A stretch of DNA of 62,097 nt from NCBI GenBank assembly GCA_945939115.1, contig CAMEVC010000014.1, forward strand, positions 1-62,097, given 5' to 3'. Origin of the DNA: an uncultured Eubacterium sp. Lineage in GTDB: Bacteria > Bacillota > Clostridia > Lachnospirales > Lachnospiraceae. Under the pieces are notes generated by a model. It searched no databases. It was not told where the DNA came from and was given only the letters and a program-made list of their open reading frames with translations. How positions within the stretch are numbered: position 1 is the stretch's first letter; each line of letters opens with the position of its first letter. This document shows positions 56,373 to 62,097 of the stretch, piece after piece. The position numbers and the translations under genes were made by a program.

Positions 56373-57673
56373 CATACATGGTATTTGAAACACTAATAAA
56401 TTTATGTCAAAGCATAATAGTGACAGCGTTCCTAATTAAGTGCCTTCACAGCAAAAGGAAAGATAAAGAGCGGGTTAATTATATAATTGGAGTTCTGGGA
56501 ACCTTTATATATCTGGAAATTTCTAATTATGTTGTGTTTTTTGAAAGTGTGGGAATATATGCATATATGATATTCTCATTAATATTTAGTTTTGCGTTGT
56601 TGAGCGGAACGGCCATTGAAAAGATATTCTATAATATATTGATGTTATGTAGTCTTGTGGGGGCATCTTTATTAGGAGGCGGGATTGTGTCTTTATTTAC
56701 ACAACGAGATTATTTGGATGTTGTAGCCATTAATACATCAAGAAGGTATATTACTGTAATTCTGGTGCAGATAATATTAATACTTATATTCGGTGTAGTA
56801 ATAAAATTTAAGAATGTACAGAAAGATAATGATGGTAAATATATGATAGTTATGACTTTTATCCCTGCAGTGTCTGTTATTATATGTTGCCTCATAGTTT
56901 ACAGGGCGGATAAAAGCTATGAAATAAATGTGTTATATACATATATTGCTGTTATAGGAGTCATAATTGTTAATATTATAAGTCTTATTCTGCTTAAGAT
57001 GGAACAGAAGATATATGACCAGAAATTGAAGCAGCAGATTATGATAAGTGCATATCAGCAGAAAGAGAAGGATATAGAGACTATACTTGATATGCAGAAA
57101 CAGGGAAGTAAGCAGCGGCATGAGTTTAAGAATATAATCATACTTATGAAAGAGTTAATACATGATGGCAATTATGAATATGCAGAGCAAATATTAGACA
57201 GATATGTTTTAGAGCACAGTACTACATACAGCCCTGAAATAGTCAGCAATAATATTGTAATCAATTATCTTCTGAATCGTAAGCTTAACCAGTGTAAGGA
57301 TTGCGGTATAGACATGAGCTGTTATGTACTCGGTAATATTTCTGGAGTTGATGATATGGATATGTACATTCTTCTTGAGAATCTCTGTGATAATGCTATA
57401 GAAGCATCTGAAAAATGTGATAATCCTGTCATACAACTTCAGATATTACCAGAGGGAAAGAAGCTGTATATAGAAATCGGTAATTCAACAAAGGAAAATG
57501 TCTTAAAGAATAATCCGGATATGAATACAACGAAGGAAGATACTGGTTCACATGGATTCGGACTTATGAATGTGAGAGACATAATAGAGAAATATGAAGG
57601 CAAACTTAATTATGAACAGCAGGGAGATAATTATCTGTTGTGTAAAGCAGAGCTGAATACTATCTGTCAATAA
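56369..57673 (+). CDS. agrC: AgrC-like sensor histidine kinase (GHKL)
   Basis: 434 aa. Six or seven TM helices in residues 5-210 (sensor part), a coiled linker, the phosphoacceptor RHEFKN (His251), and the GHKL ATPase with N-box LLENLCDNAIEA and G-box GSHGFGLMNVRDII; the HPK10/AgrC class lacks a separate HAMP. It would sense the AgrD-derived cyclic peptide. Overlaps agrA by 4 bp. Confidence 0.9.
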   Translation: MTYMVFETLINLCQSIIVTAFLIKCLHSKRKDKERVNYIIGVLGTFIYLEISNYVVFFESVGIYAYMIFSLIFSFALLSGTAIEKIFYNILMLCSLVGASLLGGGIVSLFTQRDYLDVVAINTSRRYITVILVQIILILIFGVVIKFKNVQKDNDGKYMIVMTFIPAVSVIICCLIVYRADKSYEINVLYTYIAVIGVIIVNIISLILLKMEQKIYDQKLKQQIMISAYQQKEKDIETILDMQKQGSKQRHEFKNIIILMKELIHDGNYEYAEQILDRYVLEHSTTYSPEIVSNNIVINYLLNRKLNQCKDCGIDMSCYVLGNISGVDDMDMYILLENLCDNAIEASEKCDNPVIQLQILPEGKKLYIEIGNSTKENVLKNNPDMNTTKEDTGSHGFGLMNVRDIIEKYEGKLNYEQQGDNYLLCKAELNTICQ

Positions 57674-57682
57674 GAAAAAGTG

Positions 57683-57713
57683 CAATTCGTGCCGTTTTTC
57701 TACCATTCGTGCC
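57683..57713 (+). promoter_or_regulatory. Direct repeats, probable LytTR (AgrA) binding site
   Basis: CAATTCGTGCC (57683-57693) and CCATTCGTGCC (57703-57713) repeat with a 20-bp spacing, like the paired 9-bp sites bound by AgrA/LytTR regulators (10-bp half-turn phase). The second ends seven bp before the -35 position of the agrB promoter, the usual place for activation. Confidence 0.75.
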
Positions 57714-57719
57714 AAAGTG

Positions 57720-57748
57720 CTTTTTTAGTAATAAAAATCAGTTATAAT
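57720..57748 (+). promoter_or_regulatory. agrB-agrD promoter with weak -35
   Basis: -10 TATAAT (57743-57748); the -35 position (57720-57725) holds only CTTTTT, so an activator at the upstream direct repeats seems needed, as for the S. aureus agr P2/P3 promoters. Confidence 0.7.
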
Positions 57749-57773
57749 CGATGTATAAAAGAAAGGGAATGAT

Positions 57774-58022
57774 GTGTATATGATTCATTCGTTATCATCG
57801 AGGATAGCTGATTTTTTTGTTGTACGGAATGTGGCTAAAGAGGAAGAAAAAGAAGAATATGTTTATGGGATAGAACTTATTATATCCGGAATTATTAGTG
57901 TAGGCATAGTTGTTTTTATTGGTGCTGTTACAGGAAGCATTTTGTATGCGCTGTTATATAACATTATGATGGTAGTAATAAGAATGTATACAGGAGGATA
58001 CCATGCAGAAGAAGATACTTAA
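57774..58022 (+). pseudogene. agrB: Truncated AgrB-like peptide protease/exporter
   Basis: 82 aa from ATG 57780 or GTG 57774. The N-terminal half of AgrB (usual length about 190-210 aa): two TM segments (about 33-50, 52-72) and the catalytic-His motif IRMYTGGYHA near the end. The catalytic Cys, normally seven residues after the His, and the last four TM are absent; the frame ends EEDT-stop immediately. The agrD start ATG lies inside the CAT-GCA of this motif. Enzymatically inactive by itself. Deletion between GGAGGATA-like sites near mid-agrB and near agrD is a likely cause. Confidence 0.75.
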
Positions 58023-58134
58023 GGGACTGGCTGACGCAGCAAAAAAGACAGCCAGAGCATCTGTTAATTCAGCATCTTTCTTTGCAGCTTATCAGCCTAA
58101 AGAGCCTGATAGCCTGAAGAAGAAAGATAAGTAA
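58003..58134 (+). CDS. agrD: AgrD-like autoinducer peptide precursor (Ser-lactone type)
   Basis: 43 aa, missed by ordinary gene length cut-offs. N-terminal amphipathic basic helix (MQKKILKGLADAAKKTARAS), then a putative AIP core S25-F26-F27-A28-A29, then the AgrD recognition tail Y30-Q-P-K-E-P-D-S-L-K. The arrangement aligns with the clostridial AgrD pattern [S/C]-A-[C/S]-x4-[H/Y]-Q-P-x-E-P-x-S-L. Ser25 stands where Cys usually forms the thiolactone, so a lactone ring is predicted. SD AGGAGG (57992-57997) lies within agrB. Its only nearby processing enzyme is truncated. Confidence 0.85.
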   Translation: MQKKILKGLADAAKKTARASVNSASFFAAYQPKEPDSLKKKDK

Positions 58135-58160
58135 CAGAAGAGAACGTGTAACTAATGACG

Positions 58161-58181
58161 GTTGATATAGGTATTATCAAC
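58161..58181 (+). other. Hairpin after agrD
   Basis: Perfect GTTGATA / TATCAAC 7-bp stem with a 7-nt loop between agrD and the DUF2712 gene. Followed by ATGCTTTATT only, so any termination would be partial, giving lower expression downstream. Confidence 0.4.
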
Positions 58182-58207
58182 ATGCTTTATTGAAAAAGGA
58201 GAATAAT

Positions 58208-58639
58208 ATGACTGATTTAAAAGGTTTTATTACAAAGGGGATATTAACCGCAATGGCGCTAGTTAGTATTGGATCTGCTTCACTTGGGATAGTTAAGGCT
58301 AATAATTGGGAAGATACAGCCTATGAATTTAGCTTTGACTATAACGATGATTGGACAGATGTTAGGCAAAAAGAAGATGATAGTGCATCATATATGAAGT
58401 GCATAGAAGCATACGATGAAGATTGCGGTTATTATGCATGTGTATTTGGATGTGATGATTATGGTAGAAGTGGAGCAGAAAGGTGTAGCCATGAGTATGG
58501 ATATAGCGAGGGTGTAACACGTTTTCATTCCAACTGGGTTAAAACAAGCCATAATTATGCATATTTTTATGCATATTCAGATAATGTTGCAGCATATGGT
58601 GGCGTATGGAGTCCGGATAATTATAATGGTTATAAATAA
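58208..58639 (+). CDS. Secreted DUF2712-like protein
   Basis: 143 aa from ATG 58208 (AAGGAG upstream). A Sec signal peptide (about 1-31, cut after VKA) is followed by a mature acidic, Tyr/Trp/Asp-rich domain of about 112 aa with Cys at 67, 75, 81, 85 and 96, ending with the VWSPDNYNG motif. The N-x-x-D-x-x-F-x-F-x-[YF] start, Y-x-K at about 63-66 and G-x-WSPD-[NS] end are shared with DUF2712 proteins, small secreted peptides encoded beside ABC transporters in Firmicutes. Possible bacteriocin-like or signalling protein; unproven. Confidence 0.65.
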   Translation: MTDLKGFITKGILTAMALVSIGSASLGIVKANNWEDTAYEFSFDYNDDWTDVRQKEDDSASYMKCIEAYDEDCGYYACVFGCDDYGRSGAERCSHEYGYSEGVTRFHSNWVKTSHNYAYFYAYSDNVAAYGGVWSPDNYNGYK

Positions 58640-58650
58640 TTAGATATTTT

Positions 58651-58708
58651 AAATCAGGTTTTGGAATAATATGGTATTTATTGTTTCAAAGCCTGATTTT
58701 GCTTTTTT
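58651..58708 (+). terminator. Rho-independent terminator after DUF2712
   Basis: AAATCAGG-TTTTGGAA / TTTCAAAG-CCTGATTT long stem (58651-58699) with a loose loop, followed by TGC and TTTTTT. Confidence 0.85.
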
Positions 58709-58758
58709 ATAATACATATGAATATAACATTTATGTAATAAATAATGTAGAGGTGGTT

Positions 58759-59583
58759 ATGATAAGAAAAACTTTTTTTTTGATGTGCATATTATCAGTA
58801 TGCTTTATTGGATTAACAGGTTGTACAGAACAGAAAGTTTCAGATATATATGAGACAAACATTTCACAGAATAAAGTTTCTAATATAGAATCAAGTTCTC
58901 AAAATAATATTGAAAAAAAAATAACGCTTTCATATCAATCCATTAGTAACGAAGTGTTTTATGTAAATGAAGGTGAATCTGCAGAAATAAAAAACAGGAA
59001 GGATGATTATTTAGTGATAGTCGAGGAGGTAAGAGCTGTTGATAATATTTCTGAATTTTCAGAGATAATGGATCAGACTTATGAAGATAATATTAAATAT
59101 TGGTATGAAAATATAGATAACAATGCAAAGCTTAATAATAATGGTACTTTAAAACCTGATGTAACAGGAGTAGACAGGATATTTTTATTGGTAAAGTTAT
59201 CTATAACAAATAACTCTGATAAGAAAAGTGTGTTTAATTCTTCTGGTTTTAAAACTTTTAATATAGATAGAGAACAAAACAAATATAAAGTATTAAGTGA
59301 AGGATTTGAATTCATAGATAAGGCTGATGAAGAACCTGTAGCGAAAAATCATTTGACACTTCAAGCAGGAGAAACAAAGGAAATAGTTATAGGCTCGGCT
59401 GTACCTAAAGAAATTATTACAGGGTATACAATGGTAAGGAAAGAAGGAGAGTCCGGATATAAAGATGTAGTTGCAGAAGGTTCCTCACTTGAATCATTGT
59501 ATATGTATTACAGTGTCACAGGGGATATGTTTCCTAAGGGAACCAATGTGTTTAAGCTTGATGTGGAATATGCAGGAAAGTAG
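58759..59583 (+). CDS. Lipoprotein with DUF4352/DUF5105-like beta-sandwich
   Basis: 274 aa from ATG 58759 (GAGGTGG upstream); the open frame from TTG 58681 runs through the terminator and is not used. Lipobox GLTGC (Cys about residue 22). A Ser/Asn-rich linker precedes a domain with FLLVKLSITNNSDKKSVFNS and LQAGETKEIVIG, the pattern of immunoprotective-extracellular/telokin-like (DUF4352-type) sandwiches. Such lipoproteins often act as bacteriocin-immunity or ABC-associated substrate-binding factors. First gene of the ABC-related set. Confidence 0.6.
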   Translation: MIRKTFFLMCILSVCFIGLTGCTEQKVSDIYETNISQNKVSNIESSSQNNIEKKITLSYQSISNEVFYVNEGESAEIKNRKDDYLVIVEEVRAVDNISEFSEIMDQTYEDNIKYWYENIDNNAKLNNNGTLKPDVTGVDRIFLLVKLSITNNSDKKSVFNSSGFKTFNIDREQNKYKVLSEGFEFIDKADEEPVAKNHLTLQAGETKEIVIGSAVPKEIITGYTMVRKEGESGYKDVVAEGSSLESLYMYYSVTGDMFPKGTNVFKLDVEYAGK

Positions 59584-59591
59584 GTCATATT

Positions 59592-60422
59592 ATGGGGCAA
59601 ATAATAAAAATAGAAATAGAAAGAGCATTTAAAAGTAAGGGATTATGGCTTTCAGTATTTATAGGAATGGTTATTTGTATAGAGCATATTTTTAGAGTGG
59701 TATCGCCGGTAGCGGAAAGACCGTTAGATTTTTATATATATGATAGTGCAGTAAGTATGCCGGCTAGTGCATTTCAGTTTTGGGTTGAGGCGGGAAGTTC
59801 AAATTTTGAGGGTGCATTGATGGTAAGATTATTTCCAATACTTGCTGTGATGCCATATGCTGTATCTTATCTTACAGATATAAAGAGCGGAATAATAAAG
59901 AACTATTACATAAGAACATCTAAGATTAATTATCTGACAGCAAAGTATGTGTCAGTATTTGTGACCGGAGGATTCGCAGTTACATTTCCGTTATTGGTGA
60001 ATTTTCTTATAACAACAGCTTGTCTTCCATCGATTGTATGGCCAATTGGTGTTTTTACAGTAAATGCTAATGGGATGTGGTCTGATATTTTCTATTCACA
60101 TCCATACATATATATTTTTATGATGCTGGCCCTTATGTATATATGTGGAGGATTATTATCAACATTGGCACTGGTCTTTTCTAATCTGGTTGATAATAGA
60201 TTTGTCGTAATTCTTGCACCATTTATTATATGTGAGTTTACTAATGCAATGATAAGGATTTCGCATATAAAATGGGTAAAAAAAATGGCACCAACTTATC
60301 TTTTTAATATAGCGCAAACATCACCAAAATGTGCACAGTCATACATTGTATATATTAGTATAATGATTATGTTAGGAATATTTGTTTATTTCATAGGGGG
60401 AGTGAAGCGTGAAACATATTGA
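59592..60422 (+). CDS. ABC-2 type membrane permease
   Basis: 276 aa with six TM segments (about 17-35, 75-95, 115-140, 170-195, 200-225, 250-270), the plan of ABC-2 permeases of the bacteriocin-immunity or export type. IIKNYYIRTSKINYLTAKYV is a typical cytosolic coupling segment. No ATPase is in the window. SD GTCATATT is weak. Overlaps the next gene by 14 bp. Confidence 0.75.
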   Translation: MGQIIKIEIERAFKSKGLWLSVFIGMVICIEHIFRVVSPVAERPLDFYIYDSAVSMPASAFQFWVEAGSSNFEGALMVRLFPILAVMPYAVSYLTDIKSGIIKNYYIRTSKINYLTAKYVSVFVTGGFAVTFPLLVNFLITTACLPSIVWPIGVFTVNANGMWSDIFYSHPYIYIFMMLALMYICGGLLSTLALVFSNLVDNRFVVILAPFIICEFTNAMIRISHIKWVKKMAPTYLFNIAQTSPKCAQSYIVYISIMIMLGIFVYFIGGVKRETY

Positions 60423-60990
60423 TATAAAAAAATTTGCCGAAAAAAAAACATGTATTGTTTTAACTATAATACTGTTTATAATACTGTCCATATTGTATAT
60501 AGCGGGATATATTGATATAAATAAACGATTTCCAAAACCTAAAGAGGAATTATATGAGACTGGGCAGTATATTGAATACAAAGACGGAATTAAAATAAAG
60601 GGGTTAGGGGTAGAATATTGTTCTTCAGAGCAGTTTAAGGAAAAATACCTCCCTGATGATAATAGCAAATTTGATCACATAGTTGTTAAGATAATGGTAT
60701 TTAACGAGACTGATACAGTAATAGATATGGCATATCTTAATCAATATTTTAATTTGGTTATATATCCTGCCGGATACGAAAATCAAGGGGAGTGCATATT
60801 AGATAATAATTATATTAAACCGAAAGAAGAACGTGAAATATATATTGGATATAATGTGTCTGAGGCAATATTAGCAAGTGAAAAAAGAGAAAAGGTATTA
60901 AAGCATGATATTATGTTTTGCCTTAAGGCATATCCAGTAAGACAGGCAATAGTTTTTAAGGGGATTGAGGGATATGAAGAAGATAAATAA
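60409..60990 (+). CDS. Membrane-anchored DUF4352-like protein
   Basis: 193 aa, GTG start at 60409 inside the preceding gene (SD GGGGGAG). One TM (about 15-34) and an outside domain with IVVKIMVFNETDTVIDM and NYIKPKEEREIYIGYN, the same strand pattern as the lipoprotein at 58759. Possibly a DUF5028-type accessory protein. Overlap implies translational coupling. Confidence 0.6.
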   Translation: MKHIDIKKFAEKKTCIVLTIILFIILSILYIAGYIDINKRFPKPKEELYETGQYIEYKDGIKIKGLGVEYCSSEQFKEKYLPDDNSKFDHIVVKIMVFNETDTVIDMAYLNQYFNLVIYPAGYENQGECILDNNYIKPKEEREIYIGYNVSEAILASEKREKVLKHDIMFCLKAYPVRQAIVFKGIEGYEEDK

Positions 60991-61732
60991 GTTATTGGGT
61001 TCGGTAGAGATTACCCTGACATTATCCGTTATTCTGTATATAGCATGTCTTATACCTGTACATACTGTAAAAAGACTTACAGATTCTGAATTAATGTTAA
61101 GATATGGGACACCATGCTTGTATGATGTTATTATGGAAATATCAGTATTTGCATTGTGGAAATACATATTGCCAATAGTACTGTTTTATATTTTGTATCT
61201 TCTAAAGTATGAACTTAATAGTGCAGTAGTAATAAGGATGAAGAGTGTAAGAACAATATGGATTAGTCTACAGAAAAACATAGTATGTAGTTCATTTTTT
61301 TTCTCACTTTATATTACTATTATAACATTTATTGAAGGTTATTTCATGACAGGGGAAATATGTAATTGGAACGATACTAATAGTAAAGCATATGAAATAG
61401 TTATGAGACCGTTATCAAATATTCCGGAATTGTGGGAAATAACCATTGCTTATGCTGTTGGAATATACACAGCATTATATGTATCTTCTACCATTCTTAT
61501 GTATATATGGTGGCTCACAGATAAATCGTGGCTGGGATACATGGCAGCAATCTGTATATTGACTATAGAGAATCTGTGTAAAAAGGGTTATCTGTATCGA
61601 TATTATACTTTTTCAATGGCATATTATGAGGGGATAAATGTATATACAAATATTCTTTATCCATTGGCTTTGTCTATTGTTTTGATGCTTATTACCCCCT
61701 TTATCATAAGGAGAAAGGATTTCTTGAAGTAA
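60974..61732 (+). CDS. Polytopic membrane protein, probable ABC-2-like subunit
   Basis: 252 aa from ATG 60974 (GAGG upstream; overlaps the previous gene by 17 bp). Six TM segments (about 12-30, 50-72, 97-120, 155-180, 185-205, 225-245). No characterised motif. Operon position argues for the second permease or an accessory membrane protein of the ABC system. Confidence 0.6.
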   Translation: MKKINKLLGSVEITLTLSVILYIACLIPVHTVKRLTDSELMLRYGTPCLYDVIMEISVFALWKYILPIVLFYILYLLKYELNSAVVIRMKSVRTIWISLQKNIVCSSFFFSLYITIITFIEGYFMTGEICNWNDTNSKAYEIVMRPLSNIPELWEITIAYAVGIYTALYVSSTILMYIWWLTDKSWLGYMAAICILTIENLCKKGYLYRYYTFSMAYYEGINVYTNILYPLALSIVLMLITPFIIRRKDFLK

Positions 61733-61733
61733 T

Positions 61734-62097
61734 ATGAAAAATGTTATATTTCAGATACGATATGATATTATTAATGGAATAGTGCATCAGTGGAAGAAGT
61801 TTATGCTGCTTGCAGTTGTATATGCAGTAATTATTGCGGAATTTCTTGTGCGGTGTAAGTTAAAGCATTTGTCAGGGACATTCACATCATCAGATGTTGT
61901 CTTATGGCTATTCAAGGGGATGGACTGGATAAGGGATACACAGCGCAATATAGAGATACCAACAGCATACATACTGCCTAATATATTGATAGCATTTATT
62001 ATAGGTAACTATCCTTTTAAGGATATTAACGGATATGGTGGAATGGTGCTTATGAGGGCAAGAAAGAAATCAGTCTGGTGGATTTCAAAGTGTGTCT
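61734..62097 (+). CDS. Partial membrane protein, probable ABC-2 permease
   Basis: Starts ATG 61734 and runs off the window edge after about 121 codons. A TM at about 19-40 and a second at about 83-100, with NYPFKDINGYGGMVLMRARK between, a coupling-loop-like segment similar in placement to that of the 59592 gene. The ABC ATPase gene may follow outside the window. Confidence 0.7.
   Translation, partial: MKNVIFQIRYDIINGIVHQWKKFMLLAVVYAVIIAEFLVRCKLKHLSGTFTSSDVVLWLFKGMDWIRDTQRNIEIPTAYILPNILIAFIIGNYPFKDINGYGGMVLMRARKKSVWWISKCV

Noticed and set aside
58681-58758. N-terminal extension of the lipoprotein gene from TTG 58681
   Set aside because: It would read through the terminator stem and lacks an SD; ATG 58759 has GAGGTGG and gives a proper lipobox.

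Overview
The window reads as a chromosomal segment of an anaerobic, AT-rich Gram-positive Clostridia, most likely a Lachnospiraceae (Lachnospira/Eubacterium/Roseburia type). The grounds are strong AGGAGG ribosome-binding sites, spore-lineage genes (spoVG, cwlD, ywmB, a CgeB-like protein, a SleL-like GH18 enzyme), the glgC-glgD pair, a Clostridia-style dnaD-dnaC primosome pair and a small 2[4Fe-4S] ferredoxin. The species cannot be fixed from sequence alone. Gene content resembles the origin-proximal clusters of Bacillus (rpsF-ssb-rpsR, gdpP-rplI-dnaB, spoVG-prs-pth-mfd).

Layout. 1-0.4 kb: terminator, tRNA-Asn/Glu/Cys, terminator. 0.5-5.9 kb: CgeB-like protein, lipoprotein, Wzz-like polysaccharide co-polymerase with a long Pro/Glu/Val repeat tail, degenerate tyrosine-kinase-like partner, sirtuin, DUF951. 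6-11.2 kb: rpsF-ssb-rpsR, then gdpP-rplI-dnaB. 11.3-13 kb: divergent ferredoxin and DUF1858 genes, a 147-nt inverted-repeat element, mecA. 13.1-21.1 kb: a Ser/Thr kinase fused to a ParA/MinD-like domain with a second ParA/MinD-like protein, cell-wall enzymes, Sua5, a phosphatase, rpiB, dCMP deaminase, DUF402. 21.3-29.3 kb: complete F-type ATP synthase operon (c-subunit residues suggest Na+ coupling) followed by ywmB. 29.4-35.3 kb: frameshifted methyltransferase, a large anchored protein, a class A PBP. 35.4-40.5 kb (minus strand): prs, dnaC-like loader, dnaD, murC, with a DnaA-box cluster upstream of dnaD. 40.7-50.3 kb: glgC-glgD, spoVG, pth, mfd, a DRE-TIM aldolase, ilvE. 50.3-55.6 kb: phosphodiester glycosidase-like protein, anchored protein, GltD-like oxidoreductase, acyl-CoA ligase.

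55.7 kb to the end is the accessory part and the most interesting: a peptide quorum-sensing locus of agr type (agrA-agrC, a LytTR-type direct repeat with a promoter, a truncated agrB, and an unlisted 43-aa agrD encoding a Ser-type cyclic lactone peptide). It is followed by a secreted DUF2712-like protein, a lipoprotein, and at least three ABC-2-like membrane proteins, the last cut by the window edge. A plausible reading is a quorum-regulated secreted-peptide/ABC cassette whose AgrB has lost its catalytic Cys half, so peptide maturation would need an AgrB encoded elsewhere.
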